From assembly GCA_025453315.1 (NCBI GenBank), contig JALOQQ010000012.1:1-15509 (forward strand): a stretch of DNA of 15,509 nt, in the 5' to 3' direction. Position 1 is the first letter of the stretch. Every line of letters begins with the position of its first letter. The position numbers and the translations under genes are program-made. Source of the stretch: Planctomycetota bacterium. Its GTDB lineage: Bacteria > Patescibacteriota > Patescibacteriia > Patescibacteriales > UBA12465. Below the pieces are notes generated by a model. It did no database searches and was not told the origin of the DNA. It saw nothing but the letters and a program-made list of their open reading frames with translations. Shown here one piece after another: positions 6,078 to 14,256 of this stretch.

Positions 6078-7580
6078 ATGAATAATGCAAATTTAAAAAA
6101 ATTATTGAAAGGGAAGAAAGTTGTATCTGTGACTTGTAATCAATTTGGCGATACTGGCAAGGGCAAGATTGTCCACTTAATAGCTTCCCAATGGGCAAAA
6201 ATAATTGTCAGAGGAACTGGCGGTGATAATGCCGGCCACACAATCTGTTGTAATGGCGAGGAAAAAGTTTTTCATCTTTTACCATCAGCCATGCCTTATG
6301 ATAAAGAGGGAAAAATTAATATTATTGGTTCGGGCGTAGTATTTTATCCCAAAGCTTGTTTTGATGAAATTGCTGACTTGAAAAAAGCTGGATTGAGTTA
6401 TAATAATTTAAGAATAGCTTATAATGCTAAACTTACATTACCTACTCATCCGGTTCTTGATAGGGCAAAAGAATTGTCCAAAGAAGGAAGAATAGGTACG
6501 ACCGGAAAGGGTATTACTCCTACTTATGTAGATTTTGTGGCGCGCCAAGGATTAATTATAAATGATCTTTTTAATAAAGATGTTTTTGTTAAAAAATTAC
6601 GTCGTCACTTGGAAGAAAAAGAATATCTGTTAAAAAGATACGATCCTTCAGATCTTAAGAAGATTTTAAATCACAGCCATCTGGAAAATGGTATTTACAT
6701 AGGTAGTGGTGATAAGATTTTCAACGAAGAGGCTATTATAGATCGATATTTGGAATATGCTAAAGAATTAAGACCTATGGTTGCTGATACTGATTCTTTT
6801 GTTAGAAAAAATTTAAAAGAGGGTGGAATACTTCTGGAAGGGGCTCAAGGACTTTTACTCTCTATTGATTTTGGAACCTATCCTTTTGTCACTAGCTCTG
6901 ATTGTTCTATTCAGGGTTTGGCTAAGGGGGCGGGGATTAGTGCCACTAACATTGATTTGTCTCTCGGTATTATTAAAGGATTTTATGCGACCAGGGTTGG
7001 TGAAGGTGCTTTAGTTGATGAGCTGGGCAATAAAACTTCTGATACTTGGTGTAACGGTGGTGGTAGTAGAGAAAAAGAAGAAAAGTTATATGCGCACGCC
7101 TCGATAAATGATTCCGACGAGTTTCTGCAAGGAATAGCAATTAGGAGAAAAGGTCGGGAATTTGGTGCTACTACTGGAAGGCCTAGGCGAGTTGCTTGGC
7201 TGGACTTACCCTTATTAAGATATTCTCTAAATTATGCTAGTAAAGACGTTGTCTTAACAAAGCTCGATGTCCTTAATGAACTTGAAGTAATAAAAATTTG
7301 TGTAGCCTATAAATATCATGGTCCTAAATATTATTACGGTGGCGAAATATTAAATTCCGACAGTATTTTGCGTGAAGCGGTTATGGATGACAATGTTCTA
7401 AGAAATTGCTCACCAATATATAAGGAATTTCCTGGTTGGCTTTGTGAGTTAAAAGGAGATAACTTTTCCGATTTACCAGAAAATTTAAAAAATATAGTCA
7501 CCTTTATTCAGAAGGATACTGGTATTTTCCCAAGAATTATTTCTATCGGTGCTGATCGCGATGAAACAATAATTCTTTAA
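6078..7580 (+). CDS. purA: Adenylosuccinate synthetase, enlarged form
   Basis: Joins IMP and aspartate using GTP to make adenylosuccinate, the first step from IMP to AMP. Family motifs are clear: FGDTGKGK (23-30) with the catalytic Asp25; GGDNAGHT (48-55) with the catalytic His54; GTTGKGITP (140-148); LLEGAQGLLLSIDFGTYP (252-269); the aspartate-binding loop TTGRPRR (365-371); and TKLDVL (394-399), which contacts the guanine. At 500 residues it is about 70 longer than typical bacterial PurA (about 430). Extra residues sit at about 190-220 and, most clearly, at about 316-357 just before the aspartate loop. The retained Asp25 argues against a phage PurZ-type (diaminopurine) enzyme, where that residue is changed. 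Translated from its own Shine-Dalgarno sequence, last in the operon, terminator downstream. Confidence 0.93.
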   Translation: MNNANLKKLLKGKKVVSVTCNQFGDTGKGKIVHLIASQWAKIIVRGTGGDNAGHTICCNGEEKVFHLLPSAMPYDKEGKINIIGSGVVFYPKACFDEIADLKKAGLSYNNLRIAYNAKLTLPTHPVLDRAKELSKEGRIGTTGKGITPTYVDFVARQGLIINDLFNKDVFVKKLRRHLEEKEYLLKRYDPSDLKKILNHSHLENGIYIGSGDKIFNEEAIIDRYLEYAKELRPMVADTDSFVRKNLKEGGILLEGAQGLLLSIDFGTYPFVTSSDCSIQGLAKGAGISATNIDLSLGIIKGFYATRVGEGALVDELGNKTSDTWCNGGGSREKEEKLYAHASINDSDEFLQGIAIRRKGREFGATTGRPRRVAWLDLPLLRYSLNYASKDVVLTKLDVLNELEVIKICVAYKYHGPKYYYGGEILNSDSILREAVMDDNVLRNCSPIYKEFPGWLCELKGDNFSDLPENLKNIVTFIQKDTGIFPRIISIGADRDETIIL

Positions 7581-7631
7581 GTTAAGCTTAAGCTGCTAAA
7601 TTTAAATTTTATTTTTAGTATGAAGTGCTTT

Positions 7632-7664
7632 ATAAGTCGTTTTCCAAAACGGCTTATTTTTTTT
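7632..7664 (+). terminator. Rho-independent terminator of guaB-purA
   Basis: ATAAGTCGTTTT (7632-7643) pairs with AAAACGGCTTAT (7646-7657) over 12 bp with one T-G wobble, followed by an unbroken T run to 7664. The two-base gap means that one or two inner pairs open to form the loop. Confidence 0.85.
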
Positions 7665-7719
7665 GGTTTTTTAAATTTTATTTTATTCACATTCAATATT
7701 TCTCTTTATAGTCCTTTTT

Positions 7720-7728
7720 TGCTATAAT
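7720..7728 (+). promoter_or_regulatory. Extended -10 promoter of the export operon
   Basis: TGCTATAAT combines an upstream TG with a perfect TATAAT box (7723-7728). No good -35 is visible at the right distance, which is normal for extended -10 promoters. The start near 7735 would leave a leader of about 27 nt without a Shine-Dalgarno sequence. Confidence 0.6.
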
Positions 7729-7761
7729 AAGTATTAAATTGATTATTTTTAATATTATTAT

Positions 7762-9705
7762 ATGAATAAGAAAAAAAAGTGGAAAAAATGGCTTTGGCTT
7801 ATTTTACCAATCCTTATAATTGGTTTTTTTATTTATAATAAAAATCAAAAAAATAGCAAGATTGATTATTCAACTCTAGCAGTTAAAAAGGGGAGTTTAT
7901 TACAAAGTGTCAGTGAAACTGGTTCGGTTAAGCCTAATAAAGATTTGGAACTTAATTTCCCTCAAAGTGGCAAGATTAGTAAAATCTTAGTTAAAATTGG
8001 TGATAAAGTTCAGCGTGATCAAATTTTAGCTGAATTGGATAATAGTTCTTTGGCTATTAAGGAGCGTGAGGCCCAGTCTAATTTAGAAGTGGCTAAGGCT
8101 AATAGAAATAAATTAACTTCTGGAGCTACTTCTTCTGATATCGCGGTAATGAGTGCTCAAGTTAAGCAAGCGAAAACAGCTTATGATAACGCGAATAATG
8201 ATTACGTTAAACTACAAAAAACCATAGCGGAAAATATTGCTCAAGCTGAAAAGAAACTGGCGGATTTAGTGTCTTCAGATATGAATATTCAAACTTCTTT
8301 AAAGCAATCAGTTAATATCGCTAAGCTAAATTTAGAAAATGGCAAAGCTAGTTATCAGCAGGCTATTAATAATGCTCAGGATTCTTTTTTAATTACAGCT
8401 GATTATAAAATGGCGCTTGCCAGCACCGCGCTTGATAACATGAATAGAATTATTACTGATGAAAACATCGGTCCAGTTTACAGCGTTAATGCTATTTCCT
8501 ATAAAGAGTCTAGTAAAGAAAAATATGCTTTAGCTATAGCTTTAAAGAAAGCAGTTCAAAATTCTTTAGATTTAGCTAAAAAAGATTCTAGCACCAATAA
8601 TATTGATAATTTAAACAAGGATCTTTCTGATTATTTAAATAAAGTTTATCAAGCTTTAAGTGATTGTTATGGTGCTTTAGAAAATTCAATTACTTCAACT
8701 AATTTTACTCAAACTACTTTAGATAATTATAAAAATAATATTAGTAGTCAGTTAAGTTCAGTTAATTCTGGTATTAGTGCTTTACAAAGTGCTAAATCAG
8801 CTTTAGATAATGCTAATTTGAGTTATCGAACTAATATCGCTTCTTTAACTGAAGCAGTTAAGCAGGCCGAGGTAGCTTTAAGTGATGGTATTACTAGTGC
8901 CCAAAATTCTTTAGCCACTCTAAAAGTTAATAGCGATCAACAAATGGCTTCCGCTCAATCTGGTATTTTAAGCGCTCAAGAATCTTGGTCTGTTGCTCAA
9001 AAACAATTAGATAAGTTAAAGGCTCCGGCTCGTCAGGAAGATATTAATTTAGCTGAAGCACAAGTAAGACAAGCTGAGGCTAGTTTGCAATTAATTCAAC
9101 AGCAAAAAGAAGAAACTTTATTAAAGGCGCCAATTGATGGACAGGTAGTAGCTTTAAATTATGAAGTTGGTGAGCAATTTAGTGCCGCTAAAGCCTTTTT
9201 AAAGCTTTTAACTGAAAATAATTTTGAAATTGATATTGATATTTCAGAGGCTGATATTTCCAAGATAAGTGTTAATAATACTGCCACCATTACTTTTGAT
9301 GCTTTTAGTGAAGAACAGAAATTTATTGGTAAAGTTTTCTCTATCGAACCAGCCGCTACGGTTTTACAAGGGGTTATCTATTATAAAACTAAAATCGAAC
9401 TACAGGCTCCGGAAGATACAGAAAAACAAAAATTATTTTTTGCTATTAAACCAGAAATGACGGCCAACGTTACCATTAACACTAATAAAAAAGATGATGT
9501 TTTAATAATTCCTAGTCGTGCTGTTATTGATAGAAATGGACAAGGTAAATTTGTGCGTATTTTAAATAACGGTCAAATTAGAGAAACTAAAGTTACTTTA
9601 GGTTTGTATGGTGATGAAGGAATGGTAGAAGTACTAAGTGGGGATTTAAAAGAAGGTGACTTAGTAGTTACTTCAGTTAAGGACCCTAGTAAACCTCTTC
9701 AGTAA
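7762..9705 (+). CDS. MacA/HlyD-like membrane-fusion (adaptor) protein with a very long helical hairpin
   Basis: Adaptor subunit of a tripartite-like ABC exporter, anchored in the cytoplasmic membrane and extending outside. A Lys-rich N terminus is followed by one membrane segment (about 11-25). The two lipoyl half-motifs are SGKISKILVKIGDKVQRDQ (69-87) and APIDGQVVALNYEVGEQF (456-473). Between them is an Ala/Gln/Asn-rich helical region of about 350 residues (100-450), far longer than in E. coli MacA (whole protein about 370 residues). Beta-barrel and membrane-proximal domains fill 485-647. A motif at the hairpin start (LTSGATSSDIAVMSAQVKQA) reappears in related form at its end (LKAPARQEDINLAEAQVRQA). 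First gene of the operon with ATPase and permease genes. The substrate is unknown. Confidence 0.85.
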   Translation: MNKKKKWKKWLWLILPILIIGFFIYNKNQKNSKIDYSTLAVKKGSLLQSVSETGSVKPNKDLELNFPQSGKISKILVKIGDKVQRDQILAELDNSSLAIKEREAQSNLEVAKANRNKLTSGATSSDIAVMSAQVKQAKTAYDNANNDYVKLQKTIAENIAQAEKKLADLVSSDMNIQTSLKQSVNIAKLNLENGKASYQQAINNAQDSFLITADYKMALASTALDNMNRIITDENIGPVYSVNAISYKESSKEKYALAIALKKAVQNSLDLAKKDSSTNNIDNLNKDLSDYLNKVYQALSDCYGALENSITSTNFTQTTLDNYKNNISSQLSSVNSGISALQSAKSALDNANLSYRTNIASLTEAVKQAEVALSDGITSAQNSLATLKVNSDQQMASAQSGILSAQESWSVAQKQLDKLKAPARQEDINLAEAQVRQAEASLQLIQQQKEETLLKAPIDGQVVALNYEVGEQFSAAKAFLKLLTENNFEIDIDISEADISKISVNNTATITFDAFSEEQKFIGKVFSIEPAATVLQGVIYYKTKIELQAPEDTEKQKLFFAIKPEMTANVTINTNKKDDVLIIPSRAVIDRNGQGKFVRILNNGQIRETKVTLGLYGDEGMVEVLSGDLKEGDLVVTSVKDPSKPLQ

Positions 9706-9721
9706 AAAATTAATTTTATCT

Positions 9722-10438
9722 ATGCTTATTCATATAAAAAATTTAAAAAAGGATTACGACACTGAGGGTGTAATTACCAAGGTTTTACGAGGTGTTTCTT
9801 TTGATATTGAAGAGGGTGAATTTGTCTCTATTATGGGACCTTCTGGCTCTGGTAAATCAACTCTCATGCATATTTTAGGCTTATTAGATCGCTCTTCTAG
9901 TGGCACTTATAATTTACATGGTAAAAATGTAAATAGCCTTGATGATGAAGAATTGGCAGTTTTACGAAATAGGGAAATTGGTTTTGTTTTTCAAGCGTTT
10001 AATCTTTTACCACGCACAACAGTTTTGGATAATGTTAAGCTACCTCTTATTTATTCAGCGAGTAAGAAGAATATGAATGAACGTGCTCAAAAAGTTTTAG
10101 AGTCAGTGGGTTTGGGTCATCGTTTGGAATTTTTATCCAATCAAATTTCGGGTGGCGAAAAACAACGTGTCGCTATTGCTAGGGCTTTAGTTAATAACCC
10201 TTCAGTTATTTTAGCCGATGAACCAACTGGTAATCTTGATTCCAAATCTGGTAATCAAGTGATGGAAATTTTGCAACGTTTAAATAAAGAAGGAAAAACC
10301 ATTATCGTGGTTACTCATGAAATTTTTACTGCCGAACACGCCTCCCGTATCATTAAGATTCATGATGGAGAAATTGTAGCTGATGGAGCAGTAAAGAAAC
10401 GTCGTTTTGCTTCTCAAGAAGGTGAACTTCTAAAATAA
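9722..10438 (+). CDS. ABC transporter ATPase, MacB/LolD type
   Basis: Cytoplasmic nucleotide-binding subunit of 238 residues. Seen: Walker A GPSGSGKST (39-47), Q-loop Gln91 in FVFQAFNLLP, signature SGGEKQ (143-148), Walker B VILADEP (162-168), and H-loop His199 in VVTHE. The FVFQAFNLLPRTTVLDNV segment is typical of the MacB/LolD/FtsE group, which couples to FtsX-type permeases and drives mechanical transmission, not classical substrate translocation. It stands alone, whereas E. coli MacB fuses ATPase and permease. It lies 16 nt after the adaptor gene and 15 nt before the first permease, with no Shine-Dalgarno sequence, so co-transcription is likely. Confidence 0.92.
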   Translation: MLIHIKNLKKDYDTEGVITKVLRGVSFDIEEGEFVSIMGPSGSGKSTLMHILGLLDRSSSGTYNLHGKNVNSLDDEELAVLRNREIGFVFQAFNLLPRTTVLDNVKLPLIYSASKKNMNERAQKVLESVGLGHRLEFLSNQISGGEKQRVAIARALVNNPSVILADEPTGNLDSKSGNQVMEILQRLNKEGKTIIVVTHEIFTAEHASRIIKIHDGEIVADGAVKKRRFASQEGELLK

Positions 10439-10453
10439 ATCAGATTTGTATTT

Positions 10454-11701
10454 ATGTTATTTGATATTCAACAATCTATTCTAATATCCACTAAAGCTCT
10501 GCGTGCTAATAAGGCGCGGAGTTTTTTAACCATGCTTGGTATTATTATTGGTGTTGGCGCTGTTATTTTAATTATGTCTCTTGGCGCGGGTGCTCAATCT
10601 TTAATTTTGGATCAAGTAAAAACTTTAGGCTCTAATACTATTAGTATTACTCCGGGCAAATCTGAAAAAAATGAACCGCCAACTTTTGTGATGGGAGTGG
10701 TGATTACTACTTTAACTTATGATGATCTTAAGGCTATCCGTAATAAGATTAAGAATATTGTTGGTGCTAGCGCTTATGTCCAAAGTAATGGTACTTTAAG
10801 CTGGCAAGATAATGCTTACGACACAACCATAAATGGTACTACAGCTTCTTATTTGCAAGTGGAAGGTGGAAATTTGGCTAATGGTCGTTTTTTTACTGTT
10901 GACGAAGAAGAGAATTTAGCCAAGGTAGCTGTTTTGGGTAGTACGGCAAAAAAAGAACTCTTCGGGGAATCCGATGCTTTGGGTCAGAAATTTAAAATTG
11001 GTAAACAAGTTTTTGAAGTAATAGGTATTATGGAATCTAGAGGTAAGGTGGCTTTTCAAGATTATGATGATCAAATAATTATTCCTATTCGTAGCGCTCA
11101 AAAACTTATTGCCGGTATTAATTATCTAAATTACATCAGAGTAAGAGTTAATTCTTCTGATAATATTAATGAAGTAATATCGGAAATTACTTCTTTAATA
11201 AGAGATCAACATGATATTCGAAATCAAAATGGTCAGGATGATGATTTTACAGTTCGTGACGCGGCTCAGGCTATTGATATGCTCAAAAGTATTACTGACG
11301 CTTTACGTTACTTTTTAGCGGCTATGGCGGCGCTTTCTTTATTGGTAGGCGGTATTGGTATTATGAATATTATGCTTATTAGCGTTAATGAACGTACTCG
11401 AGAAATCGGCTTGCGCAAAGCGGTAGGAGCGCGTAATAAAAATATTAGTTTTCAATTTCTTTTCGAAGCAATAACTTTAACTTTAATTGGTGGTCTTATT
11501 GGTATTATCTTTGGCATCTTACTGTCATTTTTAGCCTCAGTTATTATTAATTATCTTGGTTACAATTGGAGTTTTAAGATTTCTTTTTCCGCTATTATTT
11601 TAGGTATCTCTGTTTCTGCTATCATTGGTTTGATTTTTGGCTGGTATCCCGCTCGTCGAGCCAGTAAATTATCGCCAGTCAATGCTTTGAGTTATGAATA
11701 A
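10454..11701 (+). CDS. MacB/FtsX-type ABC permease (first paralogue)
   Basis: 415 residues with the MacB-type plan. A short cytoplasmic N terminus leads into one membrane helix (about 24-46, preceded by KARSFLTMLGI). A large external domain spans about 47-285. Three C-terminal helices follow (about 287-312, 335-365 and 375-398). Between the second and third helices is the conserved cytoplasmic stretch ERTREIGLRKAVGA (313-326), expected to contact the ATPase. The C terminus GWYPARRASKLSPVNAL is the usual family ending. It is paired with the next gene, a clear paralogue, suggesting a heterodimer served by the single ATPase. No Shine-Dalgarno sequence precedes the ATG; the start is set by length and family alignment. 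Confidence 0.9.
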   Translation: MLFDIQQSILISTKALRANKARSFLTMLGIIIGVGAVILIMSLGAGAQSLILDQVKTLGSNTISITPGKSEKNEPPTFVMGVVITTLTYDDLKAIRNKIKNIVGASAYVQSNGTLSWQDNAYDTTINGTTASYLQVEGGNLANGRFFTVDEEENLAKVAVLGSTAKKELFGESDALGQKFKIGKQVFEVIGIMESRGKVAFQDYDDQIIIPIRSAQKLIAGINYLNYIRVRVNSSDNINEVISEITSLIRDQHDIRNQNGQDDDFTVRDAAQAIDMLKSITDALRYFLAAMAALSLLVGGIGIMNIMLISVNERTREIGLRKAVGARNKNISFQFLFEAITLTLIGGLIGIIFGILLSFLASVIINYLGYNWSFKISFSAIILGISVSAIIGLIFGWYPARRASKLSPVNALSYE

Positions 11702-11713
11702 AGAATAATTAGT

Positions 11714-12955
11714 ATGCATCATTTTTTAAATGCTTTTAAAATTGCTTGGTGTTCTTTGGGAGTTAATAAAGCGAGAACTTTTTTAACGATTTTGGGTATT
11801 GTAATCGGCATTACTAGTATTATTATTGTTTACTCGGCTGGAGAGGGTATTCGCGGCTTAATGTTGGGACAAATTGAATCTTTTGGTACTAATATAATTC
11901 AGACCGAGGTTAAAGTTCCTTCGGCTAAAAGTAGTTCGCAGGGTGGTGGTCATTCTGGCGTGCAAATAACCACTTTAAAATTAAAAGATGTTGAAGATTT
12001 AAAAAACATTTCTAATGTTCAAAATGGTTATGGCGCTGTTATGGATCAGGAACAAGTCGCTTATGGCGGAGAAGTAAAAAAAGTTTTTGCTTTAGGTGTT
12101 AATGCTAGTTATATAAATATTGATAGTAGTGAAATTGCTTCAGGACGCTTTTATTCTGAAAGTGAAGATAAGTCATTAGCTCAAGTAGTTGTTTTGGGAT
12201 ATAAAATAAATAAAGATTTATTCGGCGACTCTGATTCTTTGGGTAAATTTGTAACTTTAAGAAAAGGGAAATATCAGGTCATTGGTGTTATGAAAGAGAA
12301 GGGTAAGGTTATGGTTATGGATTTTGATAATTTTGTTTATTTGCCAATTAGAACTTTACAGAAAAAAATTACTGGTATGGATCATTTAATGTATATGGTT
12401 CATGAATTAAAAGATTCTACCAAAGCCAATAATACTGCTGATGAGGCGCGTTTAATTTTACGTCAGAATCATGATATCAGTAATCCAGATAAAGATGATT
12501 TTCGGGTAGTGACTATGTCAGATATGATGGAAACTTTAGATACTATTATGGGTGCTTTAACTATTCTATTATTAGCTATAGTTATTATTTCTTTGATAGT
12601 TGGTGGAGTTGGTATTCTAAACGTAATGTATGTTGTCGTTAGTGAGCGTACTTCTGAAATTGGTTTACGCAAAGCGGTGGGAGCTGGTTACCGTGAAATC
12701 ATGTGGCAATTTTTAGTAGAAGCAATAGTTATTACACTTTTAGGTGGTATTGTTGGGGTTGTTTTGGGTGTTATCGCTTCTTGGCTAATTGCCTGGGGTG
12801 CTAGGATTTATGGTTTGGATTGGGTTTTTATTGTTCCAGTAAAAGCTTATGTAGTAGCTCTAGGTTTTTCTTTATTGTTTGGTATTTTCTTTGGCATTCA
12901 ACCCGCTAGAAAAGCTGCTAAAATGGATCCGATTGTGGCTCTAAGAAAAGAATAA
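11714..12955 (+). CDS. MacB/FtsX-type ABC permease (second paralogue)
   Basis: 413 residues with the same order of parts as its upstream neighbour: NKARTFLTILGI before helix 1, an external domain to about 278, three C-terminal helices, ERTSEIGLRKAVGA (311-324) and an ending of GIQPARKAAKMDPIVALRKE. The external domain differs from the first copy and contains a Ser/Gly/His-rich stretch (about 72-83, ending in GGGHSG). The two proteins therefore look like old duplicates that have diverged outside the membrane while keeping the ATPase-contact region. It starts 12 nt after the preceding stop, without a Shine-Dalgarno sequence, in the same operon. Confidence 0.9.
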   Translation: MHHFLNAFKIAWCSLGVNKARTFLTILGIVIGITSIIIVYSAGEGIRGLMLGQIESFGTNIIQTEVKVPSAKSSSQGGGHSGVQITTLKLKDVEDLKNISNVQNGYGAVMDQEQVAYGGEVKKVFALGVNASYINIDSSEIASGRFYSESEDKSLAQVVVLGYKINKDLFGDSDSLGKFVTLRKGKYQVIGVMKEKGKVMVMDFDNFVYLPIRTLQKKITGMDHLMYMVHELKDSTKANNTADEARLILRQNHDISNPDKDDFRVVTMSDMMETLDTIMGALTILLLAIVIISLIVGGVGILNVMYVVVSERTSEIGLRKAVGAGYREIMWQFLVEAIVITLLGGIVGVVLGVIASWLIAWGARIYGLDWVFIVPVKAYVVALGFSLLFGIFFGIQPARKAAKMDPIVALRKE

Positions 12956-12983
12956 AAAATAATAGATAAATTTAAGATTTAAT

Positions 12984-14129
12984 ATGAATAACCCTGCCTC
13001 AATGCCAATAAGTTTTTTATTTTTCTTTGTAGTTGTTTTTGGTGTAATTATTTTATTTCAACTGGCAATTTATAAATTATCTTTAGCGGTTTTTCCTAAT
13101 TTTTCTTTAATGCAGAAACGTAGTTTTTGGGTTTTTCTTATTATAATGGCGTTTAGTTTTATTTTTTCTTTAACATTGGTACGTTTTTACGATAATACTC
13201 TCGTGCGTATTTATTATTTTATTTCTGCTTTTTGGCTTGGTGCTTCTTGGCATATTTTTCTGGGTTTAGTTTTGACGGCTTTTGTTATTTTTATTACTAA
13301 GCTGTTCAATTTTAATTTTTCTTCTAATATTGTGGGCCTAGTTTTAATAATTTTAGCTCTACTTTATTCATCTTATTGTTCGTATAATGCTTTCACTCCT
13401 CGGGTTAACAATATTTCCGTGACGATACCAAATTTACCCCTAGCTTGGCAGGGTAAAAATATTGTGCAAATTTCCGATATTCATTTAGGCGCTATTTATC
13501 GTGTTAAACATTTAGAAAAAATTGTTAGTCAAGTAAACGTTTTGCATCCAGATTTATTAGTGATTACCGGTGATTTTTTTGATGGCACTAAAGGTGATTT
13601 AAATACTTGGCTCGCTCCTTTAAAAGAATTAAAAGTTAAAGAAGGAATATTATTTGTTAGTGGTAACCATGATCTCGGTTCCCATGGTATGAGTGGTAGT
13701 TTTCAAGATATGCTTTTGGCTTTAAAAAATAATGGTGTTAAAACACTGAGTGATGAAGTAATTAATTTTAATGGTTTGCAAATAATTGGTTTAAATTATC
13801 GGGCTGGTTTTAAAGATCAAGATTTGATTTCTGTGGTAAAGAATAAGGCCAATTTTGTTCAGGGTCAGCCAACGATTTTTCTTTATCATACGCCTACCAA
13901 CATTGCCGCCGCCAAAGAATTGGGTGTGAATTTACAATTAGCCGGACATACACATCGCGGACAATTATTTCCTTTTGAGCTTTTGGTAAAAAGAATTTAT
14001 GGAAGATATGAATATGGTTTAAATCAAGAAGGGAATTATAGTATTTACACTAGCGCTGGAGTTGGTACTTGGGGCCCACCGCTCCGTAGCGGTAATAGTC
14101 CAGAAATTGTTAATATTATTTTGAAATAA
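12984..14129 (+). CDS. Membrane-anchored metallophosphoesterase (calcineurin-like, YkuE/YaeI-like)
   Basis: A membrane domain of four to five helices (residues 10-135) carries a C-terminal calcineurin-like phosphoesterase. All metal-site motifs are present: SDIHLG (Asp165, His167), ITGDFFDG (Asp197), SGNHDLG (Asn228, His229), LYHTP (His302) and AGHTHRGQ (His322, His324). YkuE and YaeI relatives have been linked to hydrolysis of membrane phospholipid headgroups or lipid pyrophosphates, but the substrate here cannot be told from sequence. The catalytic domain should follow the last helix; whether it faces inside or outside is uncertain. Twenty-eight bases separate it from the second permease, with no terminator or clear promoter between, so I place it as the last gene of the export operon. 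Confidence 0.88.
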   Translation: MNNPASMPISFLFFFVVVFGVIILFQLAIYKLSLAVFPNFSLMQKRSFWVFLIIMAFSFIFSLTLVRFYDNTLVRIYYFISAFWLGASWHIFLGLVLTAFVIFITKLFNFNFSSNIVGLVLIILALLYSSYCSYNAFTPRVNNISVTIPNLPLAWQGKNIVQISDIHLGAIYRVKHLEKIVSQVNVLHPDLLVITGDFFDGTKGDLNTWLAPLKELKVKEGILFVSGNHDLGSHGMSGSFQDMLLALKNNGVKTLSDEVINFNGLQIIGLNYRAGFKDQDLISVVKNKANFVQGQPTIFLYHTPTNIAAAKELGVNLQLAGHTHRGQLFPFELLVKRIYGRYEYGLNQEGNYSIYTSAGVGTWGPPLRSGNSPEIVNIILK

Positions 14130-14158
14130 AGTTAATTAGATAATTATTTAGATTTAAT

Positions 14159-14188
14159 AAAAATATCTCAGTTTAAGAGATATTTTTT
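14159..14188 (+). terminator. Rho-independent terminator of the export operon
   Basis: AAATATCTC (14161-14169) and GAGATATTT (14177-14185) form a 9-bp stem, extendable by two A-T pairs, with loop AGTTTAA and a T run to 14188. It separates the metallophosphoesterase from the arsR-like unit. Confidence 0.8.
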
Positions 14189-14208
14189 ATATGGCTATTG
14201 ATTATTTT

Positions 14209-14238
14209 TTGAGATTATATTAATATATCAATTAGAAT
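14209..14238 (+). promoter_or_regulatory. Promoter of the arsR-like gene
   Basis: TTGAGA (14209-14214) and TAGAAT (14233-14238), each one mismatch from consensus, are 18 bp apart. The -10 box lies inside the palindromic operator. The start near 14245 would give a leader of only about 12 nt before the ATG at 14257. Confidence 0.6.
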
Positions 14239-14246
14239 TGATATAT
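14223..14246 (+). promoter_or_regulatory. Palindromic operator, ArsR/SmtB type
   Basis: Perfect inverted repeat: ATATATCAATT (14223-14233), two central bases AG, then AATTGATATAT (14236-14246). Outside the perfect arms the pairing continues after one mismatch. Size, spacing and the ATCAA/TTGAT half-site core fit the roughly 12-2-12 operators of ArsR/SmtB repressors. It covers the spacer, the -10 box and the start site of the promoter immediately before the arsR-like gene, so bound repressor would block transcription. Confidence 0.75.
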
Positions 14247-14256
14247 AAAAAAATAT

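Noticed and set aside
6078..7580. Possible PurZ-type (diaminopurine) enzyme of phage origin
   Set aside because: The catalytic Asp of the GDxGKGK loop and His of NAGHT are both kept, and the gene sits next to guaB with no phage genes nearby, which fits cellular PurA.
7582..7594. Palindromic TTAAGCTTAA just after purA
   Set aside because: Short and AT-rich, not followed by a T run and not near a promoter. The real terminator lies 40 bp further on.
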